Assembly: GCA_021737615.1 (NCBI GenBank)
Contig: JAIPDR010000010.1
Location: 1 to 35,934 of the forward strand
Origin: Desulfohalobiaceae bacterium
GTDB lineage: Bacteria > Desulfobacterota > Desulfovibrionia > Desulfovibrionales > Desulfothermaceae
DNA: 35,934 nucleotides
Direction of reading: 5' to 3'
Shown here: positions 7,638 to 18,486 of the stretch, one piece after another
Layout: each line of letters opens with the position of its first letter
Position numbering within the stretch: the stretch's first letter is position 1
Made by a program: the position numbers and the translations under genes
The notes under the pieces: model-generated
What the model was told of the DNA's origin: nothing
The model's input: only the letters and a program-made list of their open reading frames with translations
Databases searched by the model: none

Positions 7638-8630
7638 ATGACAGTCGAAATAGGGATGAACGGATTCGGGCGCATCGGACGTTATCTGACCCGCCTGCTC
7701 ATGGACGATCCCGAATTGGAGCTTAAGGCGGTCAATGCCAGGTCCGACAGTGAAACCTACGCTCACCTGCTCAAGTACGATTCGGTCTTCGGCAGGTTTT
7801 CCGGCGAGGTTACCTCTTTTGACAACGGCCTGACCATAAACGGCCGTAACATTACGCTCACCAGGTGGAATAAACCCGCCGATTCCGCCTGGAGGGACCT
7901 GGGATGCGATCTGGTAGTCGAGACCACCGGCAAATTCAGGGACAGGGAGTCTTGTCAGGGCCACCTGGACGGCGGAGCGAAAAAGGTCGTCATCAGCGCC
8001 CCGGGCAAGGGAGTGGACGTCTCTGTCTGCCCGAACGTCAACGACCAGGCCTACGATCCGGCCAGACATCACATCATCTCCTGCGGGTCCTGCACCACCA
8101 ACTGCCTGGCCCCGGTATCCAAGGTCCTGAACGATTCTTTCGGTATCAGCCACGGCTACGCCACCACCGTACACTCCTATACCATGACCCAGCGCATTCT
8201 GGACGGCTCACACAAGGACCTGCGGCGGGCCAGGGCTGCCGCCATGTCCCAGATCCCGACCACTACCGGTGCCACCAAGGCCGTGGGGGAGATCCTGCCC
8301 GAGCTCCAGGGGAAGCTGGACGGGATGGCCATACGTGTTCCCACGCCATGCGGATCTCTGATCGATCTGGTCTGTGAACTACAGTCCCGGGTCGAACCTG
8401 AGCAGGTCAATAACGCCTTCCGGGAGGCCAGCAACGAAACCCTGGGTTACACCGAGGAGCCCCTGGTATCTGTTGATTTTCTCGGAGACAGCCACGGGGC
8501 TGTGGTCGACGGCTTGAGCACCAGAGTCATGAACAAGACCATGGTCAAGGTCCTGGCCTGGTACGACAACGAATCAGGCTTCACCCATCAACTGCTCAGG
8601 TTGCTGCGCAGAGTAGCCAGGGAGTTGTAG
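7638..8630 (+). CDS. gap: Type I glyceraldehyde-3-phosphate dehydrogenase
   Basis: The 330-aa enzyme oxidises glyceraldehyde 3-phosphate to 1,3-bisphosphoglycerate with NAD(P) in glycolysis. It has the nucleotide fingerprint NGFGRIGR (residues 8-15), catalytic Cys152 in SCGSCTTNC and the catalytic His179 in VHSYT, and ends with the conserved WYDNESGFT. Two departures are visible. The usual SNASCTTNC is SCGSCTTNC, adding Cys149. The strand-2 end, normally VND with the Asp that binds the NAD ribose, reads AVNARSD (residues 31-37), which could relax or shift cofactor choice toward NADP (inference). AGGAGGG lies 4 nt before the ATG. The gene appears to be driven by the sigma-54 promoter at 7589-7604. 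Confidence 0.94.
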   Translation: MTVEIGMNGFGRIGRYLTRLLMDDPELELKAVNARSDSETYAHLLKYDSVFGRFSGEVTSFDNGLTINGRNITLTRWNKPADSAWRDLGCDLVVETTGKFRDRESCQGHLDGGAKKVVISAPGKGVDVSVCPNVNDQAYDPARHHIISCGSCTTNCLAPVSKVLNDSFGISHGYATTVHSYTMTQRILDGSHKDLRRARAAAMSQIPTTTGATKAVGEILPELQGKLDGMAIRVPTPCGSLIDLVCELQSRVEPEQVNNAFREASNETLGYTEEPLVSVDFLGDSHGAVVDGLSTRVMNKTMVKVLAWYDNESGFTHQLLRLLRRVAREL

Positions 8631-8697
8631 ATCAAGGGCTTACGTCATAATTCAGACTTGGTGCACCCATGCCCGTTATGAGAGTTAACTGCTTAAA

Positions 8698-8985
8698 ATG
8701 AAGGAAGTTCGCGAGGCAGCCAATGCCCATGCCCGGGACCATGCCGAGTGCTCTAAACAGGAGGTTCTCGATATCCTGGGAAAAAACAGCTCGGAGCTGA
8801 TTGATTTCGTGTCCGGGCTCAGCGATTTTGATCTGGAGCAGAAAGCCTATCTCAGCCTGGCCGGCCGGAAGGTAACCGCGGCAGAATTTGTGGAAGCCGT
8901 TGTCCTGGAGTCAGGGGGGGAGCATCTGCAGAGTATGAAAACCGCGGTTGACTCCGGGGATTATGCAGCTGAAGCGGAGAAGTAA
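8698..8985 (+). CDS. Small hypothetical protein, possible fragment
   Basis: This 95-aa, acidic, helical protein is not securely recognised. The stretch YLSLAGRKVTAAEFVEAVVLESGGEHLQSM faintly recalls the C-terminal end of DinB-like (DUF664-type) four-helix proteins. There is no ribosome site before the ATG, and the frame is closed by a stop 9 nt upstream, so it may be a remnant or may start elsewhere. It lies 2 bp before the CysRS-like gene, whose ribosome site is inside its last codons, so co-expression is likely. Confidence 0.5.
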   Translation: MKEVREAANAHARDHAECSKQEVLDILGKNSSELIDFVSGLSDFDLEQKAYLSLAGRKVTAAEFVEAVVLESGGEHLQSMKTAVDSGDYAAEAEK

Positions 8986-8987
8986 AC

Positions 8988-10253
8988 TTGAACGACCTGA
9001 GGTTTTACAATACGCGAACGGATAAGAAAGAACCCTTCGCCACACGCGAGGAAGGCCGCGTCAAACTCTTCACCTGCGGCCCCAGTGTCTATCGCAGGCA
9101 GCACCTCGGCAACTACCGTACCTATCTATTCGAGGATGTTCTTCACAAGTACCTTGAATATCTTGGGTTTGATGTCACCCGCGTCATCAACTTCACCGAC
9201 ATCGAGGACAAAGCCATTGAACAGGCCCGGGAAGAGGGCCTAAGCGTAGCAGAGCTCAGGCGCCCGGTGGAAGAAGCTTTTTTTAAAGAAAGCAAAAAAC
9301 TAGGCATCTCTCTGCCGACAGAAATTCCCCGCGCCTCAACCAGCGTGGATTCGTCGGTCGAACTGATTCAGAGCCTGATGGACCGCGGCCACGCCTATCG
9401 CCACCACGGCGACGTCTTCTTTGATCCCCTGACCTATAAGGGCTTCGGACGACTCTTTGGTCTCGACATGAGCCGCTGGCCGAAAAAAAAGGTTCGCTTT
9501 CGCCGGGATACCTACCCTGGTCAGCGCTGGAATCTGGGCGACTTCATCCTCTGGCACAAACGAAGGCAAGAGGATGGAGAGACCTGGTGGGACAGCCGGA
9601 TCGGCCAGGGCCGTCCGGCCTGGAACATCCAGGACGCGGCCATAATCAAAAAGCATCTTGGCTTTGAAATCGACATCCACACCGGCGGGATCGACAATCT
9701 CTACCGCCACCACGATTACACCCTGGCCATCATGGAAGGTGCCTCGGGCAAGCGGTTCTGCCCCTGGTGGCTGCACGGCGGGCACCTGCTCGTAGACGGG
9801 CGCAAGATGTCCAAATCCAAGGGTAATGTGACCTACCTGGACGATCTGCTGGAAAAGGGTTTCCAGCCCCGCCACATCAGGTTCTTTCTGCTGTACGGGC
9901 GATACCGCGGCCAACTGGATCTCCGAATGCCCAGTCTGGATGAGCGCGCCGGCTACCTGGACCGCATCCGGCGCCTGGCCGGCCGGCTTTTCACAGGCAG
10001 GACAAATGAGTCCGGCCAGACCGACCGGGATCCGGCTGCTGAACTGCGGGCCGCATTTCAGGAGCGCATGAACGACAATCTTGACTTTGCCGGAGCTTTC
10101 GACGCTGTTGCCGGCCATTTGAACAGGAGTGCGGGTTCAGGCCGGGCCGGCCGCCTTTCGTCAAAAAGCCGCGACCTGCTTTATCGGGCGCTCACGGAGG
10201 CGGACAGGATCTTTGGCGTTCTCGGCTGTGCTGAACCGTCCGAGGCGAGATGA
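8988..10253 (+). CDS. Cysteinyl-tRNA-synthetase-like class I ligase with degenerate zinc site
   Basis: The 421-aa protein has the class I synthetase core of CysRS: Cys30 in FTCGPSVY, the HIGH-like HLGN (39-42) and KMSKS (273-277). In E. coli CysRS the zinc that selects cysteine is held by Cys28, Cys209, His234 and Glu238. Here the segment WHIECSAM is WNIQDAAI (Asp216 for Cys) and HHENE is HHDYT (Thr245 for Glu), so two of four ligands are lost. The chain ends about where the last 70 residues of E. coli CysRS, the anticodon-binding end, would begin. It is therefore probably not the housekeeping CysRS but a paralogue with another substrate or role (inference). It starts with TTG after GCGGAGA and overlaps the ABC ATPase gene by 4 bp (ATGA). 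Confidence 0.85.
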   Translation: MNDLRFYNTRTDKKEPFATREEGRVKLFTCGPSVYRRQHLGNYRTYLFEDVLHKYLEYLGFDVTRVINFTDIEDKAIEQAREEGLSVAELRRPVEEAFFKESKKLGISLPTEIPRASTSVDSSVELIQSLMDRGHAYRHHGDVFFDPLTYKGFGRLFGLDMSRWPKKKVRFRRDTYPGQRWNLGDFILWHKRRQEDGETWWDSRIGQGRPAWNIQDAAIIKKHLGFEIDIHTGGIDNLYRHHDYTLAIMEGASGKRFCPWWLHGGHLLVDGRKMSKSKGNVTYLDDLLEKGFQPRHIRFFLLYGRYRGQLDLRMPSLDERAGYLDRIRRLAGRLFTGRTNESGQTDRDPAAELRAAFQERMNDNLDFAGAFDAVAGHLNRSAGSGRAGRLSSKSRDLLYRALTEADRIFGVLGCAEPSEAR

Positions 10254-11170
10254 ATCATAATCCGCCAGTAATCAAAGCCGAGAAGGTTTTCAAGCGCTTC
10301 GGCAGCTTCACTGCCGTGAACGGTGTGAGTTTTCGGGTAAAAAGCGGCGAATTTTTCGGCCTGCTCGGACCCAACGGAGCGGGCAAGACTTCGGCTATCC
10401 GTATGATCTACGGATTTTCGCCCATAACCAAGGGCCGGATGGATGTCTTCGGTCTGGATATCAGGACTGACTGGCGCGAAATACGGTCCCGCCTGGGCAT
10501 CTGCCATCAGGACAACACACTCGACCCGGATCTGACTGTTGAGCAGAACCTCCTGCTCTATGCCCGCTATTTCGAGATAGACAGGGCCCTGGCCAGCAGC
10601 CGCGCCGAGGAACTGCTCGATTTTTTCGCCCTGAAGAACAAACGAACAGCCAAGGTCATGGAGCTTTCCGGCGGACTGGCCAGGCGGCTGCAGTTGGCCA
10701 GGGCCCTGATGCCGGAACCTGAATTGCTCATTCTGGACGAACCCACCACAGGCCTGGACCCGCAGTCCAGGCACCAGGTCTGGGACAGGCTTTTTGCCCT
10801 CAAAAAAAAGGGACTGACCATGCTCCTGACGACCCACTACATGGACGAGGCAGAGACTCTCTGCGACCGGCTGTTGATCATGGACCGGGGTAGCATCATG
10901 GCCGAGGGGAGGCCGCGGGACCTGATCGCCGAGCACGCTGCGGAGAGCGTCATCGAGGTCGAAGGCCCGGACCAGGAGCTGAAAAGCTACATCTTTGAAC
11001 ACGGGGTTAAGCACGATGATGTGGGCGATCGGATCGTCATTTATACCGATATGCACGGGGAGCTGGAGAACGAAGTCCGCAGAAGGTTCTGCATGGAATC
11101 CTGCCTCTTCCGGGCCGGGAATCTCGAGGACGTGTTCCTGCGCCTGACCGGACGGGAGCTTCGCGAATGA
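10250..11170 (+). CDS. ABC transporter ATP-binding protein, NodI/DrrA type
   Basis: The 306-aa ATPase has Walker A GPNGAGKTS (about residues 40-48), the Q-loop in CHQDNTLDPDLTVEQN, the ABC signature LSGG, Walker B LLILDEPTTGLD and the switch His in TTHYMDEAE. The about 80-residue C-terminal domain is that of DrrA/NodI/CcmA-like export ATPases. It energises the ABC-2 permease encoded next, with which it overlaps by 4 bp. The signature continues GLARRLQLARAL in place of the usual Q-x-R form. The exported substrate is unknown; its coupling to the CysRS-like enzyme suggests an amino-acid-derived product (inference). Confidence 0.93.
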   Translation: MNHNPPVIKAEKVFKRFGSFTAVNGVSFRVKSGEFFGLLGPNGAGKTSAIRMIYGFSPITKGRMDVFGLDIRTDWREIRSRLGICHQDNTLDPDLTVEQNLLLYARYFEIDRALASSRAEELLDFFALKNKRTAKVMELSGGLARRLQLARALMPEPELLILDEPTTGLDPQSRHQVWDRLFALKKKGLTMLLTTHYMDEAETLCDRLLIMDRGSIMAEGRPRDLIAEHAAESVIEVEGPDQELKSYIFEHGVKHDDVGDRIVIYTDMHGELENEVRRRFCMESCLFRAGNLEDVFLRLTGRELRE

Positions 11171-11958
11171 ACCGGGTCAGTCTCAAGGCCATATCCTTTC
11201 GCTTTCGCCACGTCTGGTTCAGAAACCTGACCACCTACCGCCGCATCTGGAAAGTCAATTTCCTGGTTCCGCTCCTGGAACCCGGATTCTATATCCTGGC
11301 CTTCGGCTTGGGCTTTTCCGGACTCATCGGCGGGGTGGACTATGCCGGACTGAGCCTTCGCTACACCGAGTTCATGGCCCCGGCCCTGGTGGCTACGGCC
11401 TGCATGTGGAATTCATTTTTCGAAACCACCTACACCTCCTTCGTGCGCATGTACTACCAGAAGACCTTCGACGGAATCCTGGCCACCCCGCTATCCCTCG
11501 AGGAAATTATCGTCGCGGAGATCGTCTGGGCAGCGTCCAAGGCCACCTCCGCGGTAACCGTGATGCTGGCGGTGCTTATTCCCATTGGCTTCGCGGACTT
11601 TCCAGGCGCCCTGCTGTGCATCCCCCTGGCCTTCATCGGCGGACTGGCCTTCGCTTGCATCGGCATGTTCTTTACCGGACTGATCCCGACCATCGACATG
11701 TTCAACCTTCCGGTATTCTTGTTTATCACTCCCATGTTTCTTTTCTCGGGCACCTTTTTTCCCATTTCCGGCATCCCGGATTGGGCCGAAACCTTCTCCC
11801 TTCTATTCCCCCTCTATCATCTGGTGGAACTGACCCGCTTTTTCTGCATCGGAGCCATGGAATCCAACCCGTTCCTCAACCTGGCCTACCTCCTCCTGTT
11901 CATCATGGTCTTCGGCTACCTGGGGCTGTCATCCATGAAACGTCGGCTGATCCACTAA
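11167..11958 (+). CDS. ABC-2 type permease, NodJ-like
   Basis: The 263-aa protein has about six hydrophobic helices, beginning near residue 30 (FLVPLLEPGFYILAFGLGF) and ending near the C-terminus (LAYLLLFIMVFGYLGLSS). The PVFLFITPMFLFSGTFFPIS region is typical of ABC-2 exporters of the NodJ/DrrB group. It overlaps the ATPase gene by 4 bp and is the last gene of the transcript, followed by a strong terminator. It should form the transmembrane half of an exporter dimerised with the adjacent ATPase. Confidence 0.92.
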   Translation: MNRVSLKAISFRFRHVWFRNLTTYRRIWKVNFLVPLLEPGFYILAFGLGFSGLIGGVDYAGLSLRYTEFMAPALVATACMWNSFFETTYTSFVRMYYQKTFDGILATPLSLEEIIVAEIVWAASKATSAVTVMLAVLIPIGFADFPGALLCIPLAFIGGLAFACIGMFFTGLIPTIDMFNLPVFLFITPMFLFSGTFFPISGIPDWAETFSLLFPLYHLVELTRFFCIGAMESNPFLNLAYLLLFIMVFGYLGLSSMKRRLIH

Positions 11959-11959
11959 T

Positions 11960-11999
11960 ATCCAGTTTGCCCCTGGGGCTGCCCAGGGGCAAACTGGAT
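11960..11999 (+). terminator. Intrinsic terminator after the ABC exporter operon
   Basis: A perfect 18-bp stem (11960-11977 with 11982-11999) has the loop GCTG and is followed by TTGTTTT. The outer arm ATCCAGTTTG also forms the arm of the hairpin at 12208-12253. Confidence 0.88.
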
Positions 12000-12207
12000 T
12001 TGTTTTATATCCTTTTTTATAGAATTGATAGAATATGTGAGATTTCGGGTAGATTCAAAATAATTGTGGACGTCGCCTATGGACAAGAATATAATAGCAA
12101 TATAAAGACTTTGTCCTGATGATTTTTTAAAGGCATCTAAAATGATTAGTCTTTGCGTGGCTATTCTGAGTTTGTCAACGTTGTTTTTGTTAACAAAATG
12201 ATGCATG

Positions 12208-12253
12208 TTATCCAGTTTGGCCTTTGAATGTATTCAAAGTCCAAACTGGATAA
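12208..12253 (+). promoter_or_regulatory. Leader hairpin abutting the ribosome site of the short DUF2267 gene
   Basis: A 13-bp outer stem (12208-12220 with 12241-12253) and an 8-bp inner stem (12222-12229 with 12232-12239) form a long hairpin. Its last two bases are the first two of the AAGGAG ribosome site (12252-12257). It could influence translation or end upstream transcription. The gap 11959-12262 otherwise shows only AT-rich DNA with no gene. Confidence 0.6.
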
Positions 12254-12262
12254 GGAGAATCT

Positions 12263-12487
12263 ATGCAGCTGCAGGAAAGCCTGACCAGAATCCAGGAATC
12301 GACCGGCATCGAAGATCCCGACGCCACCAGACGGCTTATTACGGCCACTCTGGAGACCCTGGGCGAACTCCTTCCAAAGGCTGAACGCATCAGGATCGGC
12401 GCCCCTCTTTCCAGAGAACTCAGGAATGCCTTTTCCTCGGACCGTTCCCAGGATATGTTCGTCCTGGAAGAGTTCTACAAACGGTGA
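12263..12487 (+). pseudogene. DUF2267-like protein, truncated by a repeat element
   Basis: The 74-aa product matches the N-terminal half of DUF2267 proteins: a helical start, ATRRLITATLETLGELLPK, and then a segment ending FVLEEFYKR. A complete DUF2267 protein, such as the one at 19602-20051 (149 aa), is about twice as long. The stop codon TGA is supplied by the first bases of repeat B at 12480, which suggests that a repeat insertion cut the gene. AAGGAG lies 5 nt before the ATG, so the short form may still be translated. It precedes the DUF883-like operon. Confidence 0.6.
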
Positions 12488-12611
12488 TTGGACGTAAACT
12501 TGCCCAGATACGAGGAACAATAAATTTTGAAACCGCAGTGTATTTTAATACATGAGGATTTCAAAATTTTGCAGTGACGAAGTAGATGGGTGAGTTTTCG
12601 TCCAAGCACTA
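12480..12611. repeat. MITE-like element made of repeat B and repeat A in inverted orientation
   Basis: Repeat B (12480-12513) and repeat A (12563-12611) are imperfect inverse copies: the reverse complement of A reads GTGCTTGGACGAAAACTCACCC against GTGATTGGACGTAAACTTGCCC in B. Between them AAATTTTGAAA pairs with TTTCAAAATTT, so the whole 132 bp can fold as one long hairpin. B recurs at 25169-25202 (34 of 34 identical); A recurs at 5682 and 18848. No transposase is present. Confidence 0.75.
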
Positions 12612-12645
12612 TTTAAACAACAGCAAACACAAGGAGAACACAGCC

Positions 12646-12957
12646 ATGGCTAAAGAAGAATATCAACAGGAACTGGAAAGTTTGAAGTCGGATATGACCC
12701 AGCTTCGGACCGACCTCGGCGAACTCATGGAAAGGTTTCGGCAGATGGGCCATGAACGGGTTGACGAGACCCGCTCCCGGGCCAGGTCGGAAGTCGAACG
12801 ACTGCGGGAGCAGCTCAATCAGGCTTACGAAAAAGCCCGCCAGGAGGGCCGTGAGTACTATGACACCGCTTATCATCGTCTCGAAGAGCACCCCCTGACC
12901 AGCATCGGCCTGGCTTTCGGCCTGGGCATCCTGCTCGGCAAAGTGCTCTCCAGGTGA
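12646..12957 (+). CDS. DUF883/ElaB-YqjD-like membrane-anchored coiled-coil protein
   Basis: The 103-aa protein is a long charged helix with heptad character (about residues 5-70) followed by one C-terminal membrane segment (SIGLAFGLGILLGKVL, about 86-101) preceded by the family's EEHPLTSIG. ElaB/YqjD proteins are inner-membrane, stationary-phase proteins reported to bind ribosomes in E. coli. AAGGAG (12631-12636) sets the ATG at 12646; the upstream in-frame ATG lies inside repeat A. It heads a four-gene operon in which successive genes overlap by 1-4 bp. Confidence 0.85.
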   Translation: MAKEEYQQELESLKSDMTQLRTDLGELMERFRQMGHERVDETRSRARSEVERLREQLNQAYEKARQEGREYYDTAYHRLEEHPLTSIGLAFGLGILLGKVLSR

Positions 12958-13244
12958 TGTCTATGACGGCAATCATCGAACTAATCATCTCCCTGATCGA
13001 CCTGCTCGAGGCCGAAATCCGGCAATTGAAGGCAATGACCAGAAATCTGTTCCTGGGCTTCGTGCTTCTGCTTCTGGCTGCAGCCTTTGGCTTCACCGGA
13101 TTCTGCCTTCTGCTGGGCGCCTTGTTCTACTGGCTCTTTGCGGCGGGCCTGTCCATCGGCTGGACAGCCTTTCTCACCGGATGTCTGGCCCTGGGTCTGG
13201 CCGGTGCGGCGGCCTGGATATCCAGGAGGGCTTCGGCAAAATGA
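12957..13244 (+). CDS. YqjE/phage-holin-III-like (DUF1469-type) membrane protein
   Basis: The 95-aa protein has a short amphipathic N-terminus (LIDLLEAEIRQLKAMTRN) and two membrane segments (about 30-55 and 62-88), the YqjE layout that accompanies ElaB/YqjD proteins. The ATG overlaps the preceding stop as TGATG; a GTG 3 nt earlier is an alternative. Function is unknown; a role in envelope stress is inferred from context. Confidence 0.8.
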   Translation: MSMTAIIELIISLIDLLEAEIRQLKAMTRNLFLGFVLLLLAAAFGFTGFCLLLGALFYWLFAAGLSIGWTAFLTGCLALGLAGAAAWISRRASAK

Positions 13245-13531
13245 CTTTTCCCAGGCAGCCCAAACCCATGGCCCCGGAGTTGCATGTCAAAGAGGCCAAG
13301 GTCCGCCTCCGCGCGGCAGCCGGGAGGATGTCTCCCGGTTCGTTCTACCGGAAGGATCCCAGGCTGGCCCTGGGCCTGGCTTTCTCGGCCGGGGTGGTCC
13401 TGGCCGTTTTCCGAAAGTCCGGCCGTGAGGCCGCCGCCCTTTTGGAGGAGGCCGCCGGGATATTCAGGGTCTTGAACTGCAGGCAACTGATACAACAACT
13501 ATATCAAGCAAAAAGAGGAGGCAGGTCATGA
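13241..13531 (+). CDS. Small membrane-associated protein of the DUF883-like operon
   Basis: The 96-aa product is basic at its N-terminus with one hydrophobic stretch (LALGLAFSAGVVLAVF, about residues 45-60) and a helical C-terminus. It occupies the third position typical of YqjD-YqjE-YqjK-like operons but is not recognised by sequence. The ATG at 13241 overlaps the previous stop as ATGA and has GGAGG 13 nt upstream. It in turn overlaps the selenothioredoxin gene by ATGA. Confidence 0.72.
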   Translation: MTFPRQPKPMAPELHVKEAKVRLRAAAGRMSPGSFYRKDPRLALGLAFSAGVVLAVFRKSGREAAALLEEAAGIFRVLNCRQLIQQLYQAKRGGRS

Positions 13532-14100
13532 CAGAACAGGTACTCACTTGGGAAACCGACATGAACACGGCCCTTGACAGGGCCCGCCAGGAAGACAAGC
13601 TTGTGCTGCTGGATTTCTACAATCCCGGCTGAATCGGCTGTCTCCAGATGGATGCGGTTACGTATCCAAATCAGAAAGTCATCGACTATCTTTCGAATCG
13701 GGTCGTTCCCCTGCGGCTCGGTCACGAGGCCCAACCCTTTGCCGAACAGTTCAAGGTAAAATGGACCCCGCGCTTGTTTCTCCTGGATGATCAGGCACAG
13801 TGCCATCATGACGGCCTGGGATTTTTCCCGCCCCAGGAACTCTTGCCCTTTCTGGACCTTGGCCAGGGCAAATTCCTATTCAACACCAATCAACTGGAAA
13901 CAGCTGCAGATCTGCTTGACCAGCTGATCAAGGAATCACCCGCCTGCGGAAGCGCCCCTGAGGCCGTCTATCTCCGGGGGGTGGCCAGGTTCAAAAAAAA
14001 CCATGAAGCCTCGCATCTCAAAGAGGTCAACCGCATCCTGGCCTTCGACTACCCCATGACCATGTGGGCCAACCGGGGCTTTCCCTACTGGAACCTCTAA
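13528..14100 (+). CDS. Thioredoxin-fold protein with in-frame UGA, probable selenoprotein (UxxC)
   Basis: The frame from the ATG at 13528 gives 190 aa if the TGA at 13630-13632 (codon 35) is read through. It gives DFYNPG-U-IGCLQMDAV, where homologous thioredoxin-like proteins have a C-x2-C redox site after a DFY/DFF strand. The UGA thus replaces exactly the first Cys, the classic selenocysteine position. Downstream are the thioredoxin cis-Pro region (KVKWTPRLFLLDD) and a C-terminal helical half (about residues 120-190). AGAGGAGG precedes the ATG, which overlaps the previous stop by ATGA, so the part before the UGA is clearly meant to be translated. The coding pattern is intact for 156 codons after it. 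The alternatives are a recent nonsense mutation or a start at 13648, but no ribosome site is seen there. A thiol/selenol reductase or peroxidase role is inferred. Confidence 0.8.
13633..13659 (+). promoter_or_regulatory. Candidate bacterial SECIS hairpin
   Basis: Directly after the UGA, bases 13636-13645 can pair with 13650-13659 around the loop AGAT (13646-13649). The stem has four G-U pairs and one mismatch. The loop starts 13 nt after the UGA and has G as its second base, which bacterial SECIS elements favour. The stem is weak, so the fold is only a candidate. Confidence 0.4.
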
Positions 14101-14101
14101 G

Positions 14102-14150
14102 ATCAAGAATGCCCCTGCGGATCTTTTTGATCCGCAGGGGCATTCTTGAT
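14102..14150 (+). terminator. Perfect 22-bp hairpin after the selenothioredoxin gene
   Basis: Bases 14102-14123 pair with 14129-14150 without mismatch around a TTTTT loop, starting 1 nt after the stop codon. A U-tract is absent (TATATGAC follows), so it may be a terminator of low efficiency or an mRNA-stabilising end. Confidence 0.7.
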
Positions 14151-14208
14151 TATATGACAAGAGAGAGGTGTTCAGGCTCCAATCTTATCTTTTCTCTGGC
14201 TGGTATGA

Positions 14209-14466
14209 AACTTCATCACAGAATGCGAACCGGTCACAGGGCTCTCTTGCGCTTAGACGCTTCCGGCTCTCGGTTTTCTAAGGCTCGCTCCTGGGGGATC
14301 CCTGCCCCCTCCGGACTCTTAGACTCTGCTATAAACTTTGATGCTGCCTGAACGAGAATCTTCAGCAGTCTTATGGTTTAAAGCCGTAGGCGCGGTCCGG
14401 TTTCCCCCATGTCGCGAGCCTAAGAAAACCTGAGAACCTCTAAGCAAGGTCGCGCAAGAAAACCCT
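14209..14466. repeat. Dispersed repeat R: direct copy plus inverted copy
   Basis: Bases 14397-14466 are the reverse complement of a 72-bp sequence at 27300-27371, about 93% identical (shared core GAGGTTCTCAGG). Bases 14209-14304 resemble the same unit and its left flank in direct orientation, more diverged (shared CTCTCTTGCGC and ATGAAACTTCA). The two arms here enclose about 90 bp and could form a large hairpin. No gene is seen in 14151-14639. Confidence 0.65.
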
Positions 14467-14597
14467 GTTGCCCGATTCGCAAAGAGGTGCCAATGCTCAA
14501 AAAGGGCTGACCCCTGATATCTGATCTCTGACCTCTCTCTTTACCACTCTCCTCACTCCGCTTTTCGAGTTCCGCGTTCCGCGCTTCCCCTTCCGCG

Positions 14598-14620
14598 CTC
14601 CTCACTCCTCACTCCTCACT
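14598..14620. repeat. Short tandem repeat in a pyrimidine-rich tract
   Basis: TCCTCAC is repeated three times inside a strongly pyrimidine-rich stretch (about 14520-14640) that ends at the stop codon of the oxidoreductase gene. It may reflect slippage; no function is apparent. Confidence 0.5.
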
Positions 14621-14639
14621 TTCTTCCCTTCCCCTTCCG

Positions 14640-18362
<3,723 letters not shown>

Positions 18363-18434
18363 TCAAAGACACGCTGGACCTGAATGCGATATCAGGCTGA
18401 AAAATAATATCAACTATGCGGTCTAGACGCAAAC

Positions 18435-18481
18435 ATCCTGTTTTAAACCCCGGATTGACATTCCGGGATTTAAAACAGGAT
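18435..18481. terminator. Hairpin after the membrane zinc-ribbon gene
   Basis: A 13-bp outer stem (18435-18447 with 18469-18481) continues after one mismatch with six GC-rich pairs to a 7-nt loop. The U-tract is weak on both strands. It lies 5 bp from the stop of the 78-aa gene and likely ends its transcript. Confidence 0.65.
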
Positions 18482-18486
18482 TCGGA

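Noticed and set aside
13648-14100. A 150-codon gene starting at the ATG 13648 instead of the full selenoprotein frame
   Set aside because: It has no ribosome site and would omit the first strand and active site of the thioredoxin fold, whereas 13528 has a strong site and coupled start.
14598-14620. CRISPR-like repetition TCCTCAC x3
   Set aside because: The units are 7 bp and contiguous without spacers. It is a simple tandem repeat.
14101-14639. Possible tRNA or rRNA fragment in the repeat-rich gap
   Set aside because: No cloverleaf with a T-loop GGTTCGAATCC-like core or conserved rRNA stretch could be found; the structure is explained by repeat R.
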